A stretch of DNA of 64,000 bases from Micromonospora peucetia (GTDB taxonomy: Bacteria > Actinomycetota > Actinomycetes > Mycobacteriales > Micromonosporaceae). Location: contig NZ_FMIC01000002.1 in NCBI RefSeq assembly GCF_900091625.1, positions 1,922,001 through 1,986,000 of the forward strand. Direction: 5' to 3'. Shown here piece after piece: positions 1 through 11,647 of the stretch (the stretch's first letter is position 1; each line of letters starts with the position of its first letter). The position numbers were made by a program, and so were the translations under genes. Under the pieces are notes generated by a model, which was not told the origin of the DNA, made no database searches, and was given only the letters and a program-made list of their open reading frames with translations.

Positions 1-270
1 GGCCCGCCCGGCCGCCGGGTCGACGCGTTCCAGCAGCGTGGCGGCGTAGACGCGTCCGGCCGGGGTGCCCTCGTCGAGCAGCCGCTCCAGCTGCCCGCGC
101 AGGTTCTCGGGTCCGTCGCCGAGCGCCGCCTCCACCCGCCGGTACGCCTCGGTCACCGGCAGCACCGTCCCGGCGATCCCCACCCCACCGAACGCCACCA
201 TGTCGGCCTGCCGCAGCTCGTCAAGGGCCGCCGCCACTCCCCGCTCCCGATCCTTCCCATTCCCAACCAT
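1..270 (-). CDS. Hypothetical protein, C-terminus beyond window edge
   Basis: Ninety codons of an open minus-strand frame run off the left edge, so the C-terminus is missing. The ATG at 270 follows a strong purine-rich ribosome site (GGAAGGAG). The visible part is mostly helical and charged (begins MVGNGKDRERGVAAALDELR; later a GQLERLLDEGTPAGRVYAATLLE segment in shorter pieces). No signal peptide or membrane segment is visible. Codon use matches the neighbours. It lies downstream of clpB but is separated by a strong hairpin, so it is probably its own unit. I do not recognise the family. Confidence 0.6.
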   Translation of the reverse strand, partial: MVGNGKDRERGVAAALDELRQADMVAFGGVGIAGTVLPVTEAYRRVEAALGDGPENLRGQLERLLDEGTPAGRVYAATLLERVDPAAGRA

Positions 271-309
271 CCCCCACTCCTTCCCCGTCGGCCCGCCGGC
301 CACCCTGTC

Positions 310-364
310 GATCAAGAGGTTTGCGTCCTCAGCATGGTCCTGCCGGAACGCAAACCTCTTGATC
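310..364. terminator. Perfect 17-bp inverted repeat downstream of clpB
   Basis: Arms at 310-326 and 348-364 are exact reverse complements (GATCAAGAGGTTTGCGT in the left arm) with a 21-nt loop. It lies between the clpB stop and the start of the next minus-strand gene, where a terminator is expected. The stem is unusually AT-rich for this genome and has no T-run. Confidence 0.65.
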
Positions 365-396
365 AACGCGGGCAGGTCCGGGTGGGTCCGGGTGGG

Positions 397-2988
<2,592 letters not shown>

Positions 2989-3033
2989 GGGCTCCCCCGG
3001 ATCGGCGTGTCCACTGGAAAGGACACAACCAGA

Positions 3034-3054
3034 GTTGAGCCTATTCCGCTCAAC
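3034..3054 (-). promoter_or_regulatory. HAIR operator (HspR site) of clpB
   Basis: GTTGAGC, seven bases, GCTCAAC: a perfect 7-bp inverted repeat. It fits the HspR-associated inverted repeat consensus CTTGAGT-N7-ACTCAAG except at the outermost and innermost bases. It lies 46 bp upstream of the clpB ATG. A second short palindrome (GTGTCC-N8-GGACAC, 3007-3026) lies between it and the start codon in the leader. Confidence 0.85.
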
Positions 3055-3420
3055 CCTGGACGTGTGAGCTGGATCACTCTCGCCCGCCGGCCGTCCCGCC
3101 TGCCGCCGACCGCCCCGCCCCGCCGATGCCCGCTGCGTCCGCCGGAACGGGCATCGGCGTTCGGCCCCTGTCGAGCTGAATCGTCTACGACATCACCCGC
3201 GCGCCCGCCCCGGCGGGCGGGAAGCGCAGGGCGCGTCGTGGTCGGCCGGCAGCGCACACCGCCGGCCACCGTCCAGCGTGCGGTGCGGTCGCAGAAGACC
3301 CAGTGTCGTACGCCCTGGGCGTTGGCGTCTTCGTGGCGGAGAAGCACTGGCGAGGTCACGGAACGGAGCGGCCCTCCTGGGCAGGTTCCACACGAGCCGG
3401 TGGGGAGTAGCCTGACGGCC
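3055..3420. other. Divergent intergenic region clpB / TrkA-C gene
   Basis: About 370 bases without a supportable gene. It holds the upstream part of the clpB promoter and the promoter of the plus-strand gene at 3421. A perfect 12-bp inverted repeat (CGCCGATGCCCG at 3121-3132, complement at 3148-3159, 15-nt loop) is the only clear structure. The frames that cross it have no start signal or family resemblance. Confidence 0.5.
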
Positions 3421-3921
3421 GTGCGCGTACGTGTCGAACAGACCGCCCTGCCTGGCATCGGGGTCCGTCATGATCTGCTGACGGAATCCGGCCGCCGCCT
3501 CGGCGTCGTCTCCCACCGCAATGGCCGCCGTGACCTCGTCCTGTACGACCCGGACGATCCCGACTCATGTCAGCACGACATACCGCTGACCGACGACGAG
3601 GCGGAGGCGCTGGCCGACATCCTCGGCGCGTCCCTGATGCTCGGCCAGCTCGCCGGGCTGCGCGAGCAGGCCGCCGGGCTGCTCACCGAGCAGATCGCCA
3701 TTACGGCCGGGTCGAAGTACGTCAACCGGAAACTCGGCGACACGCAGGCGCGTTCCCGTACGAGCGCGTCGATCGTCGCGGTACTGCGCAACAGCGAGGT
3801 GATCGCCTCGCCGGACCCATCCTTCCGCTTCGCCGCCGGTGACGTGGTGGTCGTCGTCGGGACCCGCAAGGGTCTCGACGGAGTGACAGCCATTCTCGCC
3901 GACAGCGACCCGGACGGCTGA
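3421..3921 (+). CDS. Cation/proton antiporter regulatory subunit (TrkA-C domain)
   Basis: A 166-residue cytoplasmic protein, seven bases upstream of a CPA2 antiporter gene, so the two form an operon. The C-terminal half (about 85-160) has the RCK_C/TrkA-C pattern: RTSASIVAVLRNSEVIASPDP, then FRFAAGDVVVVVGT. This matches the KhtT-type gating subunit that binds a ligand and controls the KhtU-type K+/H+ antiporter. The N-terminal half carries an unusual short domain (about residues 1-55) containing GVRHDLLTESGRRLGVVSHR, seen in actinobacterial members of this family. The GTG at 3421 starts the conserved sequence. The open frame extends further upstream, but that part looks non-coding. Confidence 0.85.
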   Translation: MRVRVEQTALPGIGVRHDLLTESGRRLGVVSHRNGRRDLVLYDPDDPDSCQHDIPLTDDEAEALADILGASLMLGQLAGLREQAAGLLTEQIAITAGSKYVNRKLGDTQARSRTSASIVAVLRNSEVIASPDPSFRFAAGDVVVVVGTRKGLDGVTAILADSDPDG

Positions 3922-3928
3922 GGCGCGG

Positions 3929-5134
3929 ATGCACGAAACGACAACGCTGCTCATCGAAGTCGGTGCGCTGCTGTTCCTGCTCGGCCTGCTCGGTCGGCTG
4001 AGCCGCCGGATCGGCCTCTCGCCCATTCCCCTCTACCTGCTCGCCGGGCTCGCCTTCGGCCACGGCGGCCTGCTCCCCCTCAACGCCAGCGAGGAGTTCT
4101 TCGGGGTCGGTGCCGAGATCGGCGTGATCCTGCTGCTGGTGATGCTCGGCCTGGAATACTCGGCCAACGAACTCGTCGGCAACCTGCGCGCCGCGGCCCC
4201 CGCCGGACTGATCGACGCGCTGCTCAACGCACTGCCGGGGGCGGTGTTCGCGCTGCTGCTCGGCTGGGGCTGGATCGCCGCCCTGGTGCTGGCCGGCATC
4301 ACCTGGGTCTCCTCCTCCGGCGTGATCGCCAAGGTTCTCGCCGACCTCGGTCGTCTCGGTAACCGGGAGACGCCGGTGGTCCTGTCGGTCCTGGTGATCG
4401 AGGACCTGGCCATGGCGTTCTACCTGCCCCTGGTGACGGCGGTGCTAGCCGGCAGCGGCCTGCTCGGCGGCGGGATCGCGCTCGGCGTCGCGGTCGGCAC
4501 CGTACTGCTGGTGCTGGTGGTCGCCATCCGGTACGGCAACCTGATCTCCACGGCCATGTCGGCGAAGGACCCGGAGGCGCTGCTGCTCGGCGTACTCGGG
4601 ATGACCCTGCTGGTGGCCGGCATCGCGGCGAAGCTCCAGGTGTCGGCGGCGGTCGGCGCGTTCCTGGTCGGCATCGCGCTCTCCGGGCCGGTGGCGCACC
4701 ACGCCACGGAGCTGCTCACGCCGCTGCGGGACCTCTTCGCGGCGGTCTTCTTCGTCTTCTTCGGCCTGGTCACCGACCCTCGGGACATCCCGCCGGTGCT
4801 GCTGCCCGCGCTCGCGCTGGCCATCATCACCATGGGGACGAAGACGCTCACCGGCTATCTGGCAGCCCGTCGGGTCGGCATCGCCGAACCCGGTCGATGG
4901 CGGGCCGGCCTGACCCTCGTACCCCGGGGCGAGTTCTCCATCGTCATCGCCGGGCTCGCGGTGGCAGCCGGCAGCGTCGAACCGGAACTGGCGGCGCTCG
5001 CCACGGCGTACGTGCTGATCACCGTGGTGACCGGGCCGATGCTGGCACGGCTACCCGACTTCGCGTGGTTCAAGCGCTGGCTGCGGCAACGCGGTGCGGC
5101 CCAGCGGGCCCGGCCGGCGCCCGTGTCCGACTGA
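3929..5134 (+). CDS. CPA2-family cation/proton antiporter (KefB/KhtU-like)
   Basis: A 401-residue integral membrane protein with about 11 to 13 hydrophobic segments. The Na_H_exchanger fold signatures are visible: GLSPIPLYLLAGLAFG near residue 32, LLLVMLGLEYS near 70, and the AAVGAFLVGIALSG block near 240. A late VPRGEFSIVIAGLA motif near 330 is typical of CPA2 exchangers. It ends in a short basic tail with no soluble TrkA-N domain, which fits control in trans by the TrkA-C protein encoded just upstream. Its likely role is K+ or Na+ export in exchange for protons and pH homeostasis; the ion cannot be read from the sequence. Confidence 0.9.
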   Translation: MHETTTLLIEVGALLFLLGLLGRLSRRIGLSPIPLYLLAGLAFGHGGLLPLNASEEFFGVGAEIGVILLLVMLGLEYSANELVGNLRAAAPAGLIDALLNALPGAVFALLLGWGWIAALVLAGITWVSSSGVIAKVLADLGRLGNRETPVVLSVLVIEDLAMAFYLPLVTAVLAGSGLLGGGIALGVAVGTVLLVLVVAIRYGNLISTAMSAKDPEALLLGVLGMTLLVAGIAAKLQVSAAVGAFLVGIALSGPVAHHATELLTPLRDLFAAVFFVFFGLVTDPRDIPPVLLPALALAIITMGTKTLTGYLAARRVGIAEPGRWRAGLTLVPRGEFSIVIAGLAVAAGSVEPELAALATAYVLITVVTGPMLARLPDFAWFKRWLRQRGAAQRARPAPVSD

Positions 5135-5146
5135 CCGATCTCCGCT

Positions 5147-5188
5147 GCCGAGGGCCGGATCGACCGTACGGTCGGCCCGGCCCTCGGC
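5147..5188 (+). terminator. Hairpin terminator after antiporter gene
   Basis: Perfect 12-bp arms (GCCGAGGGCCGG at 5147-5158, complement at 5177-5188) sit 12 bases after the antiporter stop. The loop holds a further self-complementary GACCGTACGGTC. There is no T-run, as is usual for actinobacterial terminators. Confidence 0.7.
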
Positions 5189-5315
5189 CATCGGTTTGTC
5201 GAATCGCTCCCCTCGGGGTCTACCGTCGGCCAGCGCTCCGGGTTACCGTTTCGCCCCAGCAGCCAGAGCTAGTGGGTGGCCGACGCCCCCGCGGACGAGA
5301 GCGGAAGGTTGGCCG

Positions 5316-5747
5316 GTGAGCGTGCAGGAGTGGACGTTCCACGGCTTCGCCAACCCCGTCGACCCGACGCCCGCCGAGTTGCGGACTTGGGCCTACCAAC
5401 CGGATTCCGTACCGCTGACCTCGATGCCGCCGGACTGGGACCTGCTGGTCTCCGGCGACCGGCTGGTGGCGGTGCTCTTCGACCTGGCGATGGACCCGAC
5501 CTGCCCGGCCCGCCGGTTCGCGCTGCACTGTCTCTACATCTACGCCGCCGACGGCATCCGGACGAACTTCCGCGCTCACCCGAAGCGGCGCTTCCGCAAG
5601 CTGGTCGAGCAGGCCGAGCGCAACGGCGACGACCTGATGCGCACCTGGGCGTACAACAGCCGGGTGCTGCTGGCCCGCCCGGAACTCTTCGTCTACCGGG
5701 ACTGGTGCGAGGGCGGCCTGGTCCGGGAGAACCGCCGCCTCGCCTGA
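5316..5747 (+). CDS. Conserved hypothetical protein, 143 aa
   Basis: A soluble-looking protein that I do not recognise as a named family. It starts at a GTG with GGAAGG nine bases upstream. The sequence is rich in Trp, Tyr and Arg (EWTFHGFANPVDPTPAELRTWAY at the start, then PTCPARRFALHCLYIYAADGIR and a HPKRRFRKLVEQAER basic helix). It contains three Cys and has no signal peptide or membrane segment. Codon use is typical of the genome. It stands alone: a terminator precedes it and a repeat-rich gap follows. Confidence 0.75.
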   Translation: MSVQEWTFHGFANPVDPTPAELRTWAYQPDSVPLTSMPPDWDLLVSGDRLVAVLFDLAMDPTCPARRFALHCLYIYAADGIRTNFRAHPKRRFRKLVEQAERNGDDLMRTWAYNSRVLLARPELFVYRDWCEGGLVRENRRLA

Positions 5748-5774
5748 ACACCACACGCGCCCGCGCGGCGCGCC

Positions 5775-5919
5775 GGCGTCCCGGCCCGCACCCCGAAACG
5801 GCGGGTTTTCCGGGTCCCCACACGGGCACCACGGCGTCCGGCCGCACCCCGAGACGGCGAGCTTTCCGGGCCCCACACGGGCACCACGGCGTCCCGGCCC
5901 GCACTCCCAAACGGCGAAC
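5775..5919. repeat. Imperfect 55-58-bp tandem repeat, about 2.6 copies
   Basis: Units begin at 5775, 5833 and 5888, each with GGCGTCC(C)GGCC(C)GCAC followed by A/C-rich AACGGCG and, in the first two, a run ending CACACGGGCACCAC. The third copy is truncated and runs into a GC-rich hairpin-like stretch near 5920. It lies between two convergent genes and encodes nothing I can support. Confidence 0.7.
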
Positions 5920-5964
5920 GGGCCGGGGCCCCCCGTGGGTCCCGGCCCGCACGTCGGCGGATGG

Positions 5965-6174
5965 TCAGTGTTCCGGTCCGCCCTGCTTGTGGCGTCTCGT
6001 CTCGTCGCGCCCCTGGTCGACGCCGTGGTCGACCTGGTCGGCGAACCTGCCGTTCTTGATCTTGTCGGTGAAGCTGCCCTCGGTGACCCGGTCGAATCTC
6101 TCCCGGACGCTCTTCGCCAACTTTTCGAGCCGGTCCTCCGTCTGCTGCGCTACCTTCCTCGCCGCTTCCGTCAT
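5965..6174 (-). CDS. Small charged protein, 69 aa (possible MT0933-type antitoxin-like)
   Basis: The ATG at 6174 has GGGGGAGCC directly upstream. The protein is highly charged and helical (MTEAARKVAQQTEDRLEKLA, then a FTDKIKNGRFADQVDHGVDQ segment and an Arg/His-rich tail). The DKIxxGxxADxVDxxxDxxRD pattern resembles the small actinobacterial antitoxin-like proteins related to M. tuberculosis MT0933. That likeness is weak, and no toxin gene lies next to it. No membrane segment is present. Confidence 0.6.
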   Translation of the reverse strand: MTEAARKVAQQTEDRLEKLAKSVRERFDRVTEGSFTDKIKNGRFADQVDHGVDQGRDETRRHKQGGPEH

Positions 6175-6274
6175 GGCTCCCCCTGCCACTGAAGTCCGGA
6201 TTAAGCTGGTTAGACCTGATTCGGAGGTTAGCGGATCCGGTGCCGTCCCCGCCGGCAAACCCGCCAACCGCGCC

Positions 6275-6329
6275 CGGTGGAACACCGTGGGTGTCACTGC
6301 CTGCGGATGACACCCACGGTGTTCCACCG
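6275..6329. terminator. Perfect 22-bp inverted repeat
   Basis: Arms 6275-6296 and 6308-6329 are exact complements around an 11-nt loop (core GAACACCGTGGGTGTCA). It lies upstream of the small gene at 5965-6174 rather than at a gene end, so its role as a terminator is uncertain. It may be a dispersed palindromic element. Confidence 0.55.
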
Positions 6330-6950
6330 AGCGCCTCGTATCGAGGCGCTGCGAGGGTCTGCCCCATGCGGCGACGCGGATGGTCCGGCGAACCCGCAGT
6401 TTCGCGCGTCGCCCCCTCTGCCGTCCCGGCCGGCGCGCGGTTACCGGGTAGGGCGACAGAGCCAGCTTGACCTCAGGCGCGGCGGCCCACCCAACGAACG
6501 TCGCCCGCCAACGGTGATCAGGACACCATGGACCTTAAAACGGCCGGGTAACGTCCATGGCGTCCTGATCACCGGGCCGCTCGTGCGTCTCTGCCCGCCG
6601 CTCGCGCGGGAGGGAGCGGGAGAGAGCGGGAGGAGCCAGCGCTCGGCGGTTGACGTCATGCAGCGCGACGCTGCTGTCACTAATTTTTCGTGACTTGTGT
6701 CCGGCGTCGGGGGTGGGCACGCGCTGGGACGACGCGCAGGGATGCCGGTCGGCGGCGGTGAGATCGGCCGTACGGCAGCGGGTAGCGGTGGGGCCGGCGT
6801 CCTGTCCGGGGACGGACGGCGAGGGCCGGGCGGCAACGACCGGACGGCGAGGGGTCGGGCGGTAAAGGCCGGGCGGTAAAAGACCGGGCGATAAAGACCG
6901 AACGGCGAGGGGCCGGGCGGCAAAGGGGGGAAGGCGGGGGTGGGAAGGCG
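6330..6950. other. Gene-free region with palindrome and degenerate GC repeats
   Basis: About 620 bases with no supportable coding sequence on either strand. It contains the 21-bp inverted repeat at 6513-6573 and, from about 6850 to 6920, a string of degenerate 14-15-base units of the form CCGGGCGGTAAAGA. The open frames that cross it have low-complexity Arg/Pro products and no ribosome site. Confidence 0.6.
6513..6573. repeat. 21-bp inverted repeat with one mismatch
   Basis: Arms 6513-6533 and 6553-6573 (GGTGATCAGGACACCATGG in the left arm) pair except at one position, with a 19-nt loop. It has no adjacent gene end on either side, unlike most other hairpins in this window. It resembles a dispersed palindromic element. 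Confidence 0.6.
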
Positions 6951-6986
6951 ACCGCGCCCGGCCGGGGGAGGGCGGCCGGGCGCGGT
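6951..6986 (-). terminator. Terminator of the dnaK operon, after hspR
   Basis: Perfect 14-bp arms (ACCGCGCCCGGCCG at 6951-6964; complement at 6973-6986) with an 8-nt loop, ten bases past the hspR stop. Confidence 0.75.
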
Positions 6987-6995
6987 GGGGTGTCG

Positions 6996-7436
6996 TCAGC
7001 GGTCGGGATTCCGTCGGGGACGCCAGACGACCAGCGCGGTGGAAATACGGTTGGTCGGCACCATGTCGCTGCCCGGGAAGGGAGCGATGGCCTCCAACTC
7101 GGCGATCCGGCGGTATGCCGCGTCCAGCTCCGCCTCCAGCCGGGCCACCCGCTGCTGCGCCTGCTCCAGCAGCCGCTCCAGCCCGATGATCCGTTTGACC
7201 CCGGCCAGGTTGATCCCGTCGTCCTGGCTGAGCCGTTGCACCTCGCGCAGCAGCACGACATCGCGCACGCTGTACCGGCGTCCGCCGCCGGCGGCACGTC
7301 CCGGCTGGACCAGGCCCAACCGGTCGTACTGGCGCAGGGTCTGCGGGTGCATTCCCGCCATCCGCGCCGCCACCGAGATCATCAGCACCTTGGCCTCGTA
7401 GGCAGGGTCACCCGAGCCGCCGAACTGATCCGACAT
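6996..7436 (-). CDS. hspR: Heat-shock repressor HspR (MerR family)
   Basis: HspR represses the dnaK operon and clpB by binding HAIR repeats, and is thought to use DnaK as co-repressor. The product is 146 residues, the family's usual size. A MerR-type helix-turn-helix spans about residues 20-90, including ISVAARMAGMHPQTLRQYDR and GGGRRYSVRDVVLLREVQ. A Leu-rich dimerisation helix follows (about 100-130, LERLLEQAQQRVARLEAEL). The start at 7436 is preferred because GGAGGTGAG precedes it and the upstream in-frame sequence overlaps the end of dnaJ. It is the last gene of dnaK-grpE-dnaJ-hspR, 46 bases after dnaJ, the standard actinobacterial order. Confidence 0.95.
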   Translation of the reverse strand: MSDQFGGSGDPAYEAKVLMISVAARMAGMHPQTLRQYDRLGLVQPGRAAGGGRRYSVRDVVLLREVQRLSQDDGINLAGVKRIIGLERLLEQAQQRVARLEAELDAAYRRIAELEAIAPFPGSDMVPTNRISTALVVWRPRRNPDR

Positions 7437-7482
7437 CCCGCTCACCTCCGCGTGCACTCCACCGAGCAGACTGAACACCGGG

Positions 7483-8675
7483 TCAACTGAAACGACGTAC
7501 CCGCGCCTCGAGATGTTCCCGGGCGGCCGGCGGGGTCTGCGCGGCGAAGGTCTCCAACGCCACACGCGCCTCGTCGGACAACCGCGCGGGCACCACCACG
7601 TCGAGCGTCACCAGCAGGTCACCCGCCTGACCGTCACGGCGGACCACCCCCTTGCCCCGGGCCCGCAGGATCCGACCGCTCGGCGTGCCCGGCGGCACCC
7701 GCAGGGTCACCGTGCCGTCGAGAGTGGGCACCCGCAGGTCCGTGCCGAGCACGGCCTCCGCGAATGTGACCGGCACCGTCAGCGTGAGGTCGTCGCCGGT
7801 ACGCCCGAACAGCTCGTCCGGCCGCACCTTGACGTGTACGAAGAGGTCGCCCGCCGAGCCGCCCCGCGTGCCCGGCTCGCCCCGCCCGGCCAGCCGGATC
7901 TTCTGGCCGTCCGCCACCCCGGCCGGGAAGCGGACGTTCAGTGTGCGGGTCTTGGTGACCCCGCCGGTGCCCTGGCACTCGGGGCACTTCTCCTCCACGA
8001 TCGTGCCCACGCTCTGACAGTTGCGGCACGGCTCGGAGAAGCTGAACGACCCCTGGTTGCGGTTGGTCGCCCCGGCCCCGTGGCACACCGGGCAGGTACG
8101 CGGCTGGGTGCCGGGCTTGGCCCCGTTGCCGTGGCAGGTGTCGCAGACGCCTGGGGCGCGCAGCGTCAGCGGAAGCGTCACCCCGCGTACGGCGTCCTCG
8201 AAGTCGAGTGCCACCTCGGTCTCGACGTCCCGCCCCGGGCCGGGCCGCGGGGCGCCGCCCCGCCGCCGGGACCACCGGCGCCACCGGAGAAGATCGAACC
8301 GAACAGGTCCTGGAAGCCGGCCCCGCCGAAGCGACGGTCACCGCCCCCACCGGCGGCGCCCCCGAACAGGTCGGAGACGTCGAACGGCACGCCGCCGGGC
8401 TGGCCGGCGCCACGGGCACCCCGCCGGAACGCGCCCGAGCCGAACAGCGAACGCAGTTCGTCGTACTCGCGCCGCTTGGCGTCGTCGCCGAGCACGGCGT
8501 ACGCCTCGGAGGCGACCTTGAAACGCTCCTCGGCCTTCGGGTCACCGGGGTTGTGATCCGGGTGCGAATCCCGGGCCACCTTCCGGTAGGCCTTCTTGAC
8601 GTCGTCTGCGGAGGCGGCCTTGTCCACGCCCAGCACGGCGTAGAAGTCCTTCTCGATCCAGTCCTTGGAACTCAC
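7483..8675 (-). pseudogene. dnaJ: DnaJ co-chaperone, interrupted by a frameshift
   Basis: DnaJ delivers substrates to DnaK and stimulates its ATPase. Here the gene is in two frames. The first (8675 to about 8220) encodes the J domain with its HPD motif ([16 protein letters not shown]) and a Gly/Phe-rich region (about residues 85-150). The second (from about 8240 down to 7483) encodes [20 protein letters not shown], the four CxxCxGxG zinc repeats and the C-terminal substrate domain ending LEARVRRFS. The break falls in the GC-rich Gly/Arg stretch near 8215-8270. Adding one base gives a normal product of about 397 residues. The two halves are otherwise intact, so a sequencing or assembly error in a C/G run is at least as likely as a real mutation. 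Confidence 0.88.
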
Positions 8676-8703
8676 CGGTCCACCCCCTCCCTAGCTGGGG
8701 ACC

Positions 8704-8742
8704 GACCGTCCCGCCCGCCCTCTGCGGGCGGGCGGGACGGTC
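8704..8742 (-). terminator. Strong hairpin between grpE and dnaJ
   Basis: Perfect 16-bp arms (GACCGTCCCGCCCGCC at 8704-8719; complement at 8727-8742) with a 7-nt loop lie inside the operon, 19 bases after grpE. It could attenuate read-through into dnaJ-hspR or protect the upstream transcript. Confidence 0.6.
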
Positions 8743-8761
8743 CGGTCGTCGTACTTCCGCA

Positions 8762-9490
8762 CTACTCCGGGTCGGCGACCGCGACCATCGCGGGCCGCAG
8801 TAGCCGCTCACCGGCCTGGTAGCCCCGGCGCATCACCTGCACGCAGGTGGGCTCGGTGACGTCGGCCGAGGTCTGGTGGGCCACCGCCTCGTGCCGGGTC
8901 GGGTCGAACGGGTCGCCCTGCTCGCCGAACGCGGTCAGCCCGAACTTGCCGAGCGCCGTGGTGAGCTGTTCGGCCATGGTGCCGAACGGCCCGACCAGGT
9001 CACCGTGCTCGCGGGCCCGGTCCAGGTCGTCGAGGATCGGCAGCAGCGCGGCGAGCACCGCGCCGGTCGCCTGCTCGGTGACCAGACCCTTGTCCCGGTC
9101 CACCCGCTTGCGGTAGTTGGCGTACTCCGCCGTCACCCGCTGGAGGTCCCGGGTCCGCTCGTCGAGGTCCTTGCGCAGCGCCTCCAGCTCGGCGCCGAAC
9201 GCGGTCGGGCCGCCGTCGACCGGCTGTGCCGGGGCGTCCACCACCGGCGGGCCGGTCACCTCGGCCGCCTCGACCTCGATCTCGTCGACCACGACCTCGG
9301 CCTCCTCGACCAGGCCCTCGGCCGGTACGTCCGACCCGGCGTCGGCGGCGGCCGGCTCGTTGGTCTCGCTGATCTTGCGGTTGTTGCGGATGACGACCCG
9401 CGGCCCGTCGCCGGCCTGCTCGGCGGGCGCGGAGCCACCCGGCGCCGACCCGGTCGCACCCGGGTCGGCGGCTCGTGGCTTCTCCGTCAT
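8762..9490 (-). CDS. grpE: Nucleotide exchange factor GrpE
   Basis: GrpE releases ADP from DnaK. The 242-residue product is long for the family because of an acidic, Ala/Pro-rich N-terminal extension of about 90 residues (many Glu, Val and Asp around AEGLVEEAEVVVDEIEVEAA). The GrpE coiled coil follows (about 105-150, LEALRKDLDERTRDLQRVTA then EYANYRKRVDRDK). The beta-domain signature is at the end (HEAVAHQTSADVTEPTCVQV, then MRRGYQAGERLLRPAMVAV). It lies 47 bases downstream of dnaK in the same operon. Confidence 0.96.
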   Translation of the reverse strand: MTEKPRAADPGATGSAPGGSAPAEQAGDGPRVVIRNNRKISETNEPAAADAGSDVPAEGLVEEAEVVVDEIEVEAAEVTGPPVVDAPAQPVDGGPTAFGAELEALRKDLDERTRDLQRVTAEYANYRKRVDRDKGLVTEQATGAVLAALLPILDDLDRAREHGDLVGPFGTMAEQLTTALGKFGLTAFGEQGDPFDPTRHEAVAHQTSADVTEPTCVQVMRRGYQAGERLLRPAMVAVADPE

Positions 9491-9537
9491 GGGGCTACCT
9501 CATCCCTCTGCCGTGGTGCCGTGTCCGGGACGGATCG

Positions 9538-11424
<1,887 letters not shown>

Positions 11425-11518
11425 CTTCGCTTCCCTCGCTTCATCACGTTGTGGGCAGGTGACGGGCGACGCCCGCCGAGCTGCCCGGCGGACGTCGCCC
11501 GCAGCGACCCCACCATAA

Positions 11519-11591
11519 GTTGAGTGAACTTGACTCAATAGTGCCACGCCCCGCGAAATCGTCAAATCGGGGTTGAGTCGATCCGACGCAA
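11519..11591 (-). promoter_or_regulatory. dnaK promoter with two HAIR operators
   Basis: The proximal HAIR at 11519-11539 is TTGAGT-N7-ACTCAA, a perfect match to the inner consensus. A second, imperfect copy at 11573-11591 (TTGAGT-N7-ACGCAA) has one mismatch. Between them, on the minus strand, TTGACG (11560-11565) and ACTATT (11537-11542) are spaced 17 bases and form a good sigma-70-type promoter. The proximal HAIR overlaps the -10 element, so HspR would block polymerase directly. The region also holds the upstream part of the divergent GTPase promoter. Confidence 0.85.
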
Positions 11592-11647
11592 CCCCGGTTG
11601 GTACCGACCGGTTGTCTTCCCTTGCTTCGGTCGGGCACGCTTTAGCG

